Of a stretch of 64,000 nt of DNA, positions 25,118-34,264 are shown one piece after another. The stretch comes from Desulfatibacillum aliphaticivorans DSM 15576 (GTDB lineage Bacteria > Desulfobacterota > Desulfobacteria > Desulfobacterales > Desulfatibacillaceae). The stretch's first letter is position 1, and each line of letters begins with the position of its first letter. The stretch covers positions 1 through 64,000 of the forward strand of contig NZ_AUCT01000012.1 of NCBI RefSeq assembly GCF_000429905.1, written 5' to 3'. The notes under the pieces are model-generated. The model saw only the letters and a list, made by a program, of their open reading frames with translations, was not told where the DNA came from and ran no database searches. The translations under genes and the position numbers were made by a program.

Positions 25118-26212
25118 ATGAAAAAAGACAAGCCGTTTAAAAAAGTGCCCGGGGGCGGAAAAAACATTCTCGCCCCTTCCTATTTATGGATGGCTAAAGA
25201 CCATCTGCTGTGCGTCAACACCACCTTATTCTATGATGAATCTTACAGGCGTTTCTTTTTTAAAGACATCCAGGCGATTTTTTTCCAAAAGACGGCGGCG
25301 GGTTTTGTCTGGATGGCGTTTTATGCGGCCCTGACTCTATTTTTTATTGCATTGGCGGTGTTTTCCGGAGAAGACGCGGCGAATTTTGGAGTAATGGTCC
25401 CATTGCTCCTGATTGCGTTTTTATTAGCCCGCAGCATCTTTTCAACCGGGTCCTGCAGACTCTGGATTCAGACCGATTCCGGGGTGGAATTAATCAAAAG
25501 CGTTACTTCCAGACGGCGCGCCAAACAGCTTTTAGCCCAGTTGCGGCCCCTGATCGAGCAGGCTCAGGGCGGAAAATTCGATCCGGAAACCCTCAATGAG
25601 GCGCAGAACGGCCCGACGATCGATCAAGGAGGCCTGTTCGAAGCCGCTCGCAGAAAGCGGCTTGAGGCGTCCGGCCAAAATTATCAGGCCCGCCAACAAA
25701 CCGCTCCCATGCGCCGACAATTTCACAAACCTCTTTATGTACTTACGTTGATTTCTGGCTGCTTTTCTCTTTCGGAATTCGCGTTTCACAGCCTGTTTGT
25801 GGATTTTATCGGCATGTTCGTTTCCCTGTTCTGCAAACTTCTGGTCGTCGTGGCCCTGGTTCGTCAAACGAAAACCGATCTGCCTGCAAGCCTCAAAAAC
25901 ACCACCTGGGTTACGGGAGGACTGCATCTTGTCCTAACGGTTTTAAGTTATGTGGTATTGATGATGGTGTTTGTTGAGAGCCCCGATATTGCCGGCAATC
26001 ATTGGCTGTTGTTCAAGGCCTTGTCTGAAATGCCTCCTGACGAAAACACATTTCTTTTGGTTTATAGCATAACTCATATTGCAGGAAGTTTTGTCCTGGG
26101 AGCCTTGGGTTTGACCCTGGCGCTCAAGTATGAGTCCCCTAAAAAGATTATTGAATCATCGTCATCAATTTCTTCGGCGTCGACATCCGCCCCCGTGAGC
26201 GAGGATTCCTGA
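25118..26212 (+). CDS. Multi-pass membrane protein with PH-like N-terminus, unknown
   Basis: 364 residues. Residues 20-150 (YLWMAKDHLLCVNTTLFYDESYR, RRFFFKDIQAIFF, two helices, then LWIQTDSGVELIKS) look like a membrane-embedded PH-type (YcxB-like) domain. A charged segment leads to four C-terminal helices (from YVLTLISGCFSLSE to SFVLGALGLTLAL) and a Ser-rich tail. No named family recognised. The final A of its TGA stop is the first base of the next gene's ATG, placing it firmly in the operon. Confidence 0.65.
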   Translation: MKKDKPFKKVPGGGKNILAPSYLWMAKDHLLCVNTTLFYDESYRRFFFKDIQAIFFQKTAAGFVWMAFYAALTLFFIALAVFSGEDAANFGVMVPLLLIAFLLARSIFSTGSCRLWIQTDSGVELIKSVTSRRRAKQLLAQLRPLIEQAQGGKFDPETLNEAQNGPTIDQGGLFEAARRKRLEASGQNYQARQQTAPMRRQFHKPLYVLTLISGCFSLSEFAFHSLFVDFIGMFVSLFCKLLVVVALVRQTKTDLPASLKNTTWVTGGLHLVLTVLSYVVLMMVFVESPDIAGNHWLLFKALSEMPPDENTFLLVYSITHIAGSFVLGALGLTLALKYESPKKIIESSSSISSASTSAPVSEDS

Positions 26213-26571
26213 TGCAGTCTATTTCCCAGGAAAGATGCCTGTTGCACGAAGACCGGGAAGCGGCGGCCCGGTGCCCGGAGTGCCAGAGGTATTTCTGCAG
26301 AGAATGCATTACCGAGCACGAAGGGCGAGTTATATGCTCCCGGTGCCTGGAGATTATTCTTAATCAAAGCCGGTCCGAAAAAGAAGGCGGCGGGTTAATC
26401 AAGCGCGTTTATCAACGGACGAAATCCGGCGCCCTGACGGCCTTGCAGGTTTTGATCGCCTTGTTGATTATTTGGGGGAGCTTCCATTATTTTGGAAAGG
26501 TCATGGCGGAAATACCTTCGGATTTTCATGACGGAACCATTTGGAAGGATCTAAAGGAAGACCTGGAATGA
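26212..26571 (+). CDS. B-box-like zinc-finger membrane protein B
   Basis: 119 residues. A B-box-type cluster occupies 9-45 (CLLHEDREAAARCPECQRY, CREC, ICSRC), followed by a basic stretch and one membrane helix (ALTALQVLIALLIIWGSF). It is a reduced version of the protein at 24522, without the N-terminal ribbon. It overlaps the preceding gene by one base and the next by four (ATGA). It probably presents the zinc module to the cytosol beside the other membrane proteins of the block. Confidence 0.7.
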   Translation: MQSISQERCLLHEDREAAARCPECQRYFCRECITEHEGRVICSRCLEIILNQSRSEKEGGGLIKRVYQRTKSGALTALQVLIALLIIWGSFHYFGKVMAEIPSDFHDGTIWKDLKEDLE

Positions 26572-28238
26572 TACGCGGACGCAAAAAAACGGCGGATGAA
26601 AAGCCGGCCTTGGATCTGGTGGAAGAGTCCGTGCAACTGCTTCGCCAAGGGGGATTAAGCCTCGCCCTTCCCTATCTGATCGGGACCGTTCCGTTTATCA
26701 TAGCCCTGCTGTTTTTCATCAGTGACATGGGGGCGAGTCCTTTTGCAAAGCAGCATTTGGTACCTTATTCCTTTGTCCTGACCGCGCTCTTCCTCTGGAT
26801 GAAAACCTGCCACCTGATTTTTGTGCAATCCATGCTTGCCGGGCTCTACGATCAGGAGCCGCCCGGATTCAAGAAGATTTTAAAGGCGCTGCCCAGCCAG
26901 GCCTTCATACACGCCACGGGTTTCATCGTCCTGCCCATAGCCGCAATAATAGCCCTCCCCATAGGCTGGACCATCGCGTTTTTCCAAAACGCCTTGTGCA
27001 TTGATTTTAACCAGCCAATCGGGCTGAAAAGCGCCTGGCGGCAAGCCTGGACCCAGGCCATGCTCTGGCCGGGGCAAAACCATGCGGCGCTATTCGTCTT
27101 AAGCGCCTTTTCCTTCACCATCTGGCTGAACCTTTTCTTTTTTTTGATCTTTCTGCCTTCCATGGCCAAGATTCTAATAGGAGTTGAATCTCAATACATT
27201 CTAAGCGCTTACTCCACCATCTTTAACGCAACCTATATGTCGGCCGTCCTGGGGCTGACCTACATTTGCTTCGACCCTTTTCTCAAAGCCATGTACGCGT
27301 TGCGGTGCTATTACGGCGCTTCTCTTTCCACGGGCGACGATATCAAAGCCAGGCTGCGCAGGCTTAAACACGCCAAAACCGCCCTGGCGGCGACAGCGCT
27401 TTGCGCCCTATGCCTGTTCAGCGGCGGCCGGGCTCTGGCGGAAGAGGCCGAAGCCCCCCGGCAGACTTTTGACCGGCCCCAGTTGGAAGAATCCATCCAC
27501 GACGTCATGGAGCAGCCTGTTTTTTCATGGCGGCTTCCCAAAGAGATGGCGCCGGAGTCTGAAGAAGAGCAGGGCTTTTTAGCCAAAGCCGCAAAATGGA
27601 TCATGGAAAAGCTGGAAATCGCCATTGAAGGCATTGCGGACGGCGTCAGGGCGGTATGGAGATGGATAGAAGACCTGCTGCCGAAAATGGAGTTGGAGCC
27701 CAGAGAGAGAAAAAAAACCGACTCGAACATTGACTGGCTGAACGCATTAAAAATAGTTCTCTGGGTCTTGTTGATTATAGGCGCGGTCGCCCTGGTCCTG
27801 TGGTTTGTCAAAACATTGAAACAAAAAAACAGAGCCCTGGAAAGCCATGCCGAAGAGGCGGAGCCTTTGCCCGAACTGGACATCATGGACGAGGAGATAA
27901 CGGCGGACCGCCTTTCCACCAATGCGTGGCTGGACATGGCCAGAGACCTGATGGCTCAGGGAGCGCACCTGGAAGCGCTGCGGGCTTATTATCTGGCTGC
28001 CCTGGCCCAACTGGCCCAGGCGGACATGATTTCCATCGCCAAGTATAAATCCAACCGGGAATATAATACCGAACTTCATCGCAAAGCCAGGGACAAAAAG
28101 GAGTTGCTGGACTTGTTCGGCAAAGCCATCAAGGTGTTTGAAAAGCACTGGTACGGCCTATACCCCGTGGACCGGGACATTGTGGGAAATTTTGCAAGCT
28201 CCCAGGAAAGGATCATGACCATTGCCAAGAATTTCTAA
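26568..28238 (+). CDS. Multi-pass membrane protein with C-terminal DUF4129 domain
   Basis: 556 residues. The N-terminal third has about five or six helices (LALPYLIGTVPFIIALLFFIS onward). A segment ALAATALCALCLFSGGRALAEE, reminiscent of a signal sequence, precedes an extracytoplasmic region. One more helix follows (IVLWVLLIIGAVALVLWFV), then the cytosolic DUF4129 domain (AWLDMARDLMAQGAHLEALRAYYLAAL to the end). DUF4129 proteins regularly accompany DUF58, MoxR and DUF4350 genes. The DUF4129 part is rich in helical hairpins and probably binds a partner. The ATG at 26568 overlaps the stop of the B-box gene. Confidence 0.78.
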   Translation: MIRGRKKTADEKPALDLVEESVQLLRQGGLSLALPYLIGTVPFIIALLFFISDMGASPFAKQHLVPYSFVLTALFLWMKTCHLIFVQSMLAGLYDQEPPGFKKILKALPSQAFIHATGFIVLPIAAIIALPIGWTIAFFQNALCIDFNQPIGLKSAWRQAWTQAMLWPGQNHAALFVLSAFSFTIWLNLFFFLIFLPSMAKILIGVESQYILSAYSTIFNATYMSAVLGLTYICFDPFLKAMYALRCYYGASLSTGDDIKARLRRLKHAKTALAATALCALCLFSGGRALAEEAEAPRQTFDRPQLEESIHDVMEQPVFSWRLPKEMAPESEEEQGFLAKAAKWIMEKLEIAIEGIADGVRAVWRWIEDLLPKMELEPRERKKTDSNIDWLNALKIVLWVLLIIGAVALVLWFVKTLKQKNRALESHAEEAEPLPELDIMDEEITADRLSTNAWLDMARDLMAQGAHLEALRAYYLAALAQLAQADMISIAKYKSNREYNTELHRKARDKKELLDLFGKAIKVFEKHWYGLYPVDRDIVGNFASSQERIMTIAKNF

Positions 28239-29751
28239 AGCGGCGATCATCATTGTTCCTGCCCTGCTTCTGCTGGCCGCGGCGGCCGTCATGCATATTT
28301 TCGCCCTGAATTTCGAAAAGGGAAACCTGTATCCTCCCTATTCCTCCCTGCGCAGCGATCCCCTTGGAACGCGGGGTCTGCACGACAGCCTCGTGAATCT
28401 GAAAAGCGTGGACGTGGAGCGGAACTACTATTCCTTTGACCGAATGCAGGAAGACCCGCCCTCGGTGTTTTTGGTCTCCGGCGCTCCTTCCAAGGGGATG
28501 TTGATGGGCCGCAAACGCATCGCCGAAAAACTGGGCGCCCTGGCCATGAAGGGGGATCGCGTGGTCGTTACTTTTTCCATTATCGGCAAGTGGGAGCCCA
28601 TTGAGGACGAGGAGGATTTGGAAGACTCCAAGGAGAGCAAGGAGCAGGGCGAGAAGGAAGCTGAGACTGAAAACGCGCCTTCCGAGTCCGTTCTGCAAAA
28701 GCCGCAACAGGACGACAAGGCATTGTCCGGCAGCAAAGATCTTGAACTTGAGCCTTTGGAGCCTGAGTTCACTGATGAGGAGCACGTCCCCCCTGCAAAT
28801 GAAGAAAAGGCGGTTATAAAAAGCTCCGAAGAAGACGAGCCATCCAAGTTGGAACAAGCCGTCGGCGATGAAGATTCCGGGGAAGAGGCTGCGGTGAAAG
28901 AAACCTCGGAAGAAGAGGACTCCAAGGATGACGGCGAGGAAAAGGAAATCAGCCCTCGGGTGGAGAAAATCCGGGATTATTTGAATTTGCATGACATTGC
29001 CTCAGGCAAGGAAAACTGGGGCCTGTCCATGAATCAAAACCCGGATTTCGTTTTTGGAGATAGCCAGGCGATCCTCAGCCTGGAATACGCCGATTCCGGC
29101 CTCGCCCCGAATGTCAGTTGGTACAGCTCGTGGTTTTTCGAGGATATCTCTCCTAAATGGAGGGTGATTTACACCTACCAGGACAAGCCGGTTATGGTGG
29201 AGCGCGATTTCGGCCGGGGTTCTTTGGTTTTTTGCACCGATTCCTATTTTTTAAGCAACGAATCCCTGGCCGAAAAGCCATCCACAGAGCTTTTGGTGTG
29301 GCTGTTCAAACCCTATGACCGGGTGGTGTTTGACGAATGGCACCTGGGAATCGCCAAGCAGGAGGGAATCTCCACCCTGGCCAGAAAATACGGATTGGCC
29401 GGAGCCGGGCTGGCGCTGCTGATCTGGGCGCTTTTATATGTGTGGCACAACGCGGCGCCGCTTGTTCCCCGTAAAAGCGAGGAGCCTTCCAAGGGCGCCA
29501 ACGGAGAGCATATCAGCTCCCGGGGCTACGCCGAGGCCATGGCCAGCCTGTTAAGGCGCAACATAACCAACGAAGAGGTTTTAAGGCATTGCTTTTTGCT
29601 TTGGGAGAACTCGGCGAAAAACGACAAGGACCTTCCCAAGGAGCTTCAGGAAAAGGTCCAGCTTGCCGTGCTGAGCCCCGGCAAAGCCAGTGTAAAGGAA
29701 GTTGTGGAAGCATATAACCGGGCTGTGGATATTCTCGCCCGGGAACGATAA
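28222..29751 (+). CDS. DUF4350-type membrane protein with an acidic insert
   Basis: 509 residues from a TTG at 28222 (in-frame TGA just before; AGGAAAGG upstream). A membrane helix (KAAIIIVPALLLLAAAAVMHIF) is followed by the DUF4350 opening LYPPYSSLRSDPLGTRGLHDSL, which resembles glutamine-amidotransferase-like domains. An acidic low-complexity stretch of about 115 residues (about 130-245, many Glu/Asp/Ser) splits this domain, which resumes with VERDFGRGSLVFCTDSYFLSNE. A second helix (GLAGAGLALLIWALLYVW) and a cytosolic tail end the protein. It overlaps the DUF4129 gene by 17 bp. Function unknown. Confidence 0.75.
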   Translation: MPRISKAAIIIVPALLLLAAAAVMHIFALNFEKGNLYPPYSSLRSDPLGTRGLHDSLVNLKSVDVERNYYSFDRMQEDPPSVFLVSGAPSKGMLMGRKRIAEKLGALAMKGDRVVVTFSIIGKWEPIEDEEDLEDSKESKEQGEKEAETENAPSESVLQKPQQDDKALSGSKDLELEPLEPEFTDEEHVPPANEEKAVIKSSEEDEPSKLEQAVGDEDSGEEAAVKETSEEEDSKDDGEEKEISPRVEKIRDYLNLHDIASGKENWGLSMNQNPDFVFGDSQAILSLEYADSGLAPNVSWYSSWFFEDISPKWRVIYTYQDKPVMVERDFGRGSLVFCTDSYFLSNESLAEKPSTELLVWLFKPYDRVVFDEWHLGIAKQEGISTLARKYGLAGAGLALLIWALLYVWHNAAPLVPRKSEEPSKGANGEHISSRGYAEAMASLLRRNITNEEVLRHCFLLWENSAKNDKDLPKELQEKVQLAVLSPGKASVKEVVEAYNRAVDILARER

Positions 29752-29769
29752 CAAATAATTGAGGAGCCC

Positions 29770-30735
29770 ATGAACGCAGACACTCACGCATTACAGGAGA
29801 CGCTGGCCAAGGCCCGGGAGGAAGTCGCCAAGGTGATTATCGGCCAGGAGCACGTGGTTAAAATGTGCCTGATCGCCATTTTCACCCGCCAGCATGCGCT
29901 TATCGAAGGAGTCCCAGGCCTGGGAAAAACCCTGCTGGTAAGAACCCTGGCAAAAGTCCTGGGATGCGATTTTTCCCGAATCCAGTTCACCCCGGACCTC
30001 ATGCCCGCGGACATCACAGGCACCCATATGTTCAACATGAGCAAGAACGTCTTCTCATTGGTGAGAGGCCCTGTGTTCACCACCTTTTGTCTGGCCGACG
30101 AAATCAACCGGGCGCCGGCCAAAACCCAGTCCGCCCTGCTTCAGGCCATGCAGGAGCGGGAAGTAAGCATCGACAGAAAGACCTATCCCCTGGACAAGAA
30201 TTTCACGGTGTTCGCCACCCAGAACCCCATTGAATTCGAGGGCACCTACCCTCTTCCCGAGGCTCAAAAGGACCGGTTCATGCTCAAGATCATCATGGAG
30301 CCGCCCTTGAAGGAAGAGGAGTTGATGCTGGCCAAAAGAATGGTGGAAGACCACGCGCCGGAAAAAACCCTGTCCGAAGACTCGGTGAACATGGTCGCTT
30401 CTCCGGAAAACCTTACGGAACTGGCCAAATGCCTGAACGACATTGTGATCAAGGAGGAATTGATCAACTACGCCGTGGATATTGTCAGAAAAACCCGATC
30501 CCATAAGGCCGTGCTGGTGGGCTCCAGCCCCCGGGGGACCCAGGGGCTTCTGCTGGCTTCCAGGGCCAACGCCGCCATGGAGGATCGGGACTTTGTAACG
30601 CCCGACGACATCAAGGCCACCGCGGTTCCGGTCCTGGCCCATCGCCTGGTGCTGAGGCCGGAATTTGAACTGGAAGGCCTGACCGTGGACGAGGTGATAG
30701 AGCGCATTCTCCAGGATGTAACAGTGCCCAGGTAG
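29770..30735 (+). CDS. MoxR family AAA+ ATPase
   Basis: 321 residues. Walker A is EGVPGLGKTLLVRTLAK, Walker B CLADEINRAPAKTQSALLQAMQE, sensor 1 VFATQNPIEFEGTYPLPEAQKDRF, and the C-terminal lid domain carries sensor 2 (SPRGTQGLLLASRA). MoxR ATPases act as chaperones that mature or insert partners carrying VWA or DUF58 domains; the DUF58 gene lies 31 bp downstream. The ATG follows GAGGAGCCC. It is the energy-providing member of this block. Confidence 0.92.
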   Translation: MNADTHALQETLAKAREEVAKVIIGQEHVVKMCLIAIFTRQHALIEGVPGLGKTLLVRTLAKVLGCDFSRIQFTPDLMPADITGTHMFNMSKNVFSLVRGPVFTTFCLADEINRAPAKTQSALLQAMQEREVSIDRKTYPLDKNFTVFATQNPIEFEGTYPLPEAQKDRFMLKIIMEPPLKEEELMLAKRMVEDHAPEKTLSEDSVNMVASPENLTELAKCLNDIVIKEELINYAVDIVRKTRSHKAVLVGSSPRGTQGLLLASRANAAMEDRDFVTPDDIKATAVPVLAHRLVLRPEFELEGLTVDEVIERILQDVTVPR

Positions 30736-30765
30736 GCGAAAACAACAGATTATGCAGGACAATGG

Positions 30766-32148
30766 ATGATTGCTCCTTCTAAAAAACTGATCATTTGGTT
30801 CGGCCTGACCATCGTACCCTGTGCGATCCTCGCCGGGCTGCTGCCCCATGCCTCCCTGCCGGCGTTTGGGATCATGGGCCTGTTCGCCGCCGTCATCTGC
30901 GTGGACGCCCTATCCGCCCGCAAGGTGCTGTCTGACGTGGACGTCAGCCTGCCTGAACTGGTGCGGGCTTCCGCCGGGAGGGAAATCAAGGTTCCCTTGA
31001 CCATCTCCGACGAAAGGGAGCGGGGGCTGCACTTGCGTTTGGGCATCGACTTTCCCCAGCATGTGACTCCCAAGCATCCGTTATTGGATGTGGACCTTCA
31101 CAAAGGCGTTAAGTCCTCGCTGGTTAACTGGGCGGCGTCGTCCAACCGGACCGGCAGGCACAAACTGGACGCTGTGTATCTGGAGACGCTTTCTCCCATG
31201 GGGTTTTGGATGACCAGGGCGAAACGCTCCGCCTCGTCCCTGGTTTGCGTGTTTCCCAACCTTTTAAAGGAAAAAGACGGGCTGGCCAGCCTGTTTTTGC
31301 GCACCAGCCTGGGCCAGCACACCCAAAGGCAGATAGGCAAAGGCCGCGATTTTGACCAGTTGCGGGATTACGTCCCAGGCGATCCTTACGGGGACATCCA
31401 TTGGAAGGCGACCGCCAAAAGAGGCCGCCCCATCACCAAGGTCTTCCAGATCGAACGCACCCAGGAGGTGTACGTGGTGGTGGATACTTCGCGGCTGTCG
31501 GCCCGGGCTTTAAGCCACTTTTTGCCCCCCGATCGCATCGAAGCTGCAAAACTTGACGAAAACGAGCCTGATCCGTCCGAATCGACCATCATGGAGCGAT
31601 TTGTGGCCGCCTCCCTGGTCATGGGGCTGGCCACCCAGCGTATGGGCGATATGTTCGGCCTGATCACCTATTCGGACAAGGTGGACTCCTTTGTAAGAGC
31701 CAGAAGCGGCAAGGTCCAGTTCGACGCCTGCCGGGACGCCCTGTACACCCTGGAGCCCCGGATCGTCACCCCGGATTTCGCGGAGTTATTCACCTTTATC
31801 GGCTCCAATTTGCGGCGACGGGCTTTGCTTTTATTCCTGACCAACCTGGACGACTCGATTTTGTCCGACGATTTTGTAAAGCAGATGAACGTGGTGAGCC
31901 AGCGCCACCTGATGGTGGTGAACACCCCAAAAATGCCGGGCGTCCACCCTTTGTTTTCGTCCTCCAAAGCTGAAACCGTGGACGACGTGTTCAAAGGCAT
32001 GGCCGGGCACATGCTTTGGGAGCGCACCCGGCAGTTGCAAAAGGAGCTGAGCGCCAAAGGGGTGAGCTATTACGAACTGGATAACGAAAAAATGTGCGCC
32101 CAACTGGTTACCCAATATCTTAAAATCAAACAGCGCCAGTTAATATGA
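30766..32148 (+). CDS. DUF58 protein, MoxR partner
   Basis: 460 residues. Two N-terminal helices (IIWFGLTIVPCAILAGLLP and AFGIMGLFAAVICVDAL) are followed by a soluble region with the DUF58 core: GKGRDFDQLRDYVPGDPYGDIHWKATAK, then VYVVVDTSRLSA. The latter matches the start of a VWA-like fold, with a DxS-type metal site in DTSRLS. DUF58 proteins are standard partners of MoxR ATPases. A loop rich in Asp/Glu/Pro (PDPSESTIMER) interrupts the VWA-like part. It is preceded by GCAGGACAATGG and followed after 12 bp by the SpoIIM gene. Confidence 0.88.
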   Translation: MIAPSKKLIIWFGLTIVPCAILAGLLPHASLPAFGIMGLFAAVICVDALSARKVLSDVDVSLPELVRASAGREIKVPLTISDERERGLHLRLGIDFPQHVTPKHPLLDVDLHKGVKSSLVNWAASSNRTGRHKLDAVYLETLSPMGFWMTRAKRSASSLVCVFPNLLKEKDGLASLFLRTSLGQHTQRQIGKGRDFDQLRDYVPGDPYGDIHWKATAKRGRPITKVFQIERTQEVYVVVDTSRLSARALSHFLPPDRIEAAKLDENEPDPSESTIMERFVAASLVMGLATQRMGDMFGLITYSDKVDSFVRARSGKVQFDACRDALYTLEPRIVTPDFAELFTFIGSNLRRRALLLFLTNLDDSILSDDFVKQMNVVSQRHLMVVNTPKMPGVHPLFSSSKAETVDDVFKGMAGHMLWERTRQLQKELSAKGVSYYELDNEKMCAQLVTQYLKIKQRQLI

Positions 32149-32160
32149 AAGGCCTGGATT

Positions 32161-33201
32161 GTGATTATTGACCTGCAAAAATTCATCAAGGAGCAACGGC
32201 CGGCATGGACCCGTCTTGAGCATTTCCTGGACATGCTGGAAAGAAATCCGGAGCGGCGCTTTTCCATGGATGAAGTGCGGGATTTCCATACCTTGTATCA
32301 AAGGGCCTCGGCGGACCTGGCCCGCATCGCCACCTTTTCGTCCGAACGAAGCGTCAGAACCTATCTGGAAGCCCTGGTGGCCCGCGCATACGCCGAGATT
32401 TACGAAACCCGGCAAAAAGGCCGCAGGTTCAACCCCATTAAATGGTTTTTCCAAACCTTTCCCAGAACGTTCAGAAAGCACGTCGCCGCGTTTTGGGTGG
32501 CGTTGATCGTCACGGCGGTGGGGTCTGCATTCGGAGGGTTTGCCTTATTATTGGATCCGGCCGCCAAAGAGGTCATCATGCCGTTTTCCCATTTGGCAGG
32601 CAGCCCCAACGAACGGGTGGCAAAGGAGGAGGCGGCCGAAGAAGACCATATGCAGGGCTTTAAGGCCATGTTTTCCAGCCAGTTGATGGTGAACAATATA
32701 TCCGTCTCATTCCGGGTGCTGGCCCTGGGCCTGACCTGGGGCATTGGCACCATCATTCTGCTGTTTTACAACGGCATCATCCTGGGAGCCGTGGCAGCGG
32801 ACTATGTTGCGGCGGGAGAGACCCAGTTTTTATTGGGTTGGCTTCTGCCCCACGGATCCGTGGAAATTCCGTCCATCCTCCTGGCCGGGCAAGCCGGACT
32901 GGTGATCGCCCAGGCCTTGATAGGCCGGAACGATCCCCATGGGTTAAAACAGCGGCTGAAGAACATCGGTCCGGACATCATCCATCTTGCCGGCGGGCTG
33001 GCCATCATCCTGGTTTGGGCGGGAATCATCGAGTCCTATATGTCCCAATATCACGAGCCGGTGCTGCCCTATTGGCTGAAAATCTCCTTTGGAAGCGTGC
33101 AACTGGTTTTGCTTTTCTTCTTTTTGTTCAAGTCGGGCAAAAGCGCCAAAAAGACCAATAAAGAATCCCGGCCCTCCCTGGCAAGGGTGCAATCCACATG
33201 A
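32161..33201 (+). CDS. Stage II sporulation protein M family membrane protein
   Basis: 346 residues from a GTG start. A cytosolic helical domain (LQKFIKEQRPAWTRLEHFLDMLER, about 1-95) precedes a SpoIIM-type membrane domain of about five to six helices (FWVALIVTAVGSAFGGFALL, RVLALGLTWGIGTIILLFYNG, GLVIAQALIG). Such proteins occur outside spore formers next to RDD, DUF58 and MoxR genes, so no sporulation role is implied here. The paired membrane context suggests a scaffold or channel-like part. The last four bases overlap the RDD gene (ATGA). Confidence 0.82.
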   Translation: MIIDLQKFIKEQRPAWTRLEHFLDMLERNPERRFSMDEVRDFHTLYQRASADLARIATFSSERSVRTYLEALVARAYAEIYETRQKGRRFNPIKWFFQTFPRTFRKHVAAFWVALIVTAVGSAFGGFALLLDPAAKEVIMPFSHLAGSPNERVAKEEAAEEDHMQGFKAMFSSQLMVNNISVSFRVLALGLTWGIGTIILLFYNGIILGAVAADYVAAGETQFLLGWLLPHGSVEIPSILLAGQAGLVIAQALIGRNDPHGLKQRLKNIGPDIIHLAGGLAIILVWAGIIESYMSQYHEPVLPYWLKISFGSVQLVLLFFFLFKSGKSAKKTNKESRPSLARVQST

Positions 33202-33959
33202 GCGACCTGCAAACCCAATCCCTGACCATCAGAACGCCCGAAGGCATTGTCTTTCCTTTGCTGCTGGCCTCGCCCATCACGCGATTTCTGGCGCTTTTTA
33301 TAGACACCGCGGCCGTCCAGGTAGTCGTATCCACCCTGGGCCTGCTTACGCCCCTGCTGCTGCCCTTAGGGGTGGACTTCACCTTCGCCATGTTCACCAT
33401 CGCGTCTTTTGTGATTAACATTGCCTACGCCATGGTCCTGGAATGGGCCTGGAGAGGACAGACCATCGGCAAACGCGTTCTGGGAATGCGGGTCATGGAC
33501 GAAAACGGCTTCCACCTTACGCCCTACCAGATAATCATCCGAAACCTTTTGCGCTTTGCGGACATGTTGCCCCTGTATTACATGCTGGGCGGCATTTTTT
33601 GCCTGGTTTCCCCCAAGTCCCAGCGTTTGGGGGATATCGCCGCCAACACCGTGGTCATACGCATGCCCAAGTTCAAGGAGCCGGACCTGGATCAAATTAT
33701 GGAGGACAAGTTCAACTCCCTGGCGGAATACCCTCATATCGCGGCCCGGCTCAGGCAACGCGCCTCCCAGGAAACCGCCGGCGTCGCCCTAACCGCCCTC
33801 ATGCGCCGGGACGAACTGAATCCCCAGGCCCGGCTGGAGCTTTTTCACGCTATCGCGGAGCATCTTAAGGAAATCGTCTCCTTTCCCCAAGAGGCCGTGG
33901 AAGGCCTCTCCGACGAACAATATGTAAGGAACTCCGTGGATATATTGTATCGGTCGTAA
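33198..33959 (+). CDS. RDD family membrane protein
   Basis: 253 residues. The RDD domain spans about 25-160 with the diagnostic RFLALFIDTAAVQV (the Arg-Asp-Asp-type site), GQTIGKRVLGMRVMDENG, and SQRLGDIAANTVVIRMP. A cytosolic helical tail (about 165-253) ends the protein. It closes the MoxR block: the frame ends in YRS then TAA, about 240 bp before the bidirectional terminator. Together with the GYF-RDD protein at 23758 it gives the block an RDD protein at each end. Confidence 0.85.
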   Translation: MSDLQTQSLTIRTPEGIVFPLLLASPITRFLALFIDTAAVQVVVSTLGLLTPLLLPLGVDFTFAMFTIASFVINIAYAMVLEWAWRGQTIGKRVLGMRVMDENGFHLTPYQIIIRNLLRFADMLPLYYMLGGIFCLVSPKSQRLGDIAANTVVIRMPKFKEPDLDQIMEDKFNSLAEYPHIAARLRQRASQETAGVALTALMRRDELNPQARLELFHAIAEHLKEIVSFPQEAVEGLSDEQYVRNSVDILYRS

Positions 33960-34122
33960 GCGAATTAACGGACTGCGGCGGCGGGATTTCAGGGACATGA
34001 ACTGATTTCTGCAATGCCTTGCAAGCCACCTCAAAACCACGGCTTCGACAGAAACCGTTCGGCCGCCGGATGTTATGCGTTTCGACAAGCATTTCGGGCC
34101 GCCCCTTTTGTTGCTGGCGCAA

Positions 34123-34149
34123 CCCCGGCACGGTACTGCTGTGCCGGGG
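34123..34149 (-). repeat. Lone REP hairpin of the RAYT family
   Basis: Perfect 9-bp arms CCCCGGCAC and GTGCCGGGG enclose GGTACTGCT, followed by CCACCC. The arm-core-arm-tail layout matches the right ends of the RAYT elements (core GATACTGCT, tail CTACCC), 33 kb away. The tail tetranucleotide is CCAC instead of CTAC. Confidence 0.65.
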
Positions 34150-34197
34150 CCACCCAAAAATCGGACAGGCGCCGGGGGGCTTACTGCAGGATAAAAT

Positions 34198-34241
34198 ATG
34201 CCCCTGAAACCATGCAAAAAACAGGCTTCAGGGGCATTATA
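34198..34241. terminator. Bidirectional terminator between RDD and lipoprotein genes
   Basis: GCCCCTGAA and TTCAGGGGC pair as a strong stem around an A-rich loop. T-rich DNA follows on the plus side (ATTATATTTTT) and on the minus side (ATATTTTA). It sits about 24 bp after the minus-strand lipoprotein gene's stop and also suits the end of the MoxR block. Confidence 0.7.
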
Positions 34242-34264
34242 TTTTTACTTGGGATTAATGCTGT

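Larger units (their letters stand above)
33960..34264. other. 305-bp gap: lone REP and terminator
   Basis: Between convergent genes. It holds a single REP hairpin (34123-34149) and a bidirectional terminator (34198-34241). No gene seen. Confidence 0.6.
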
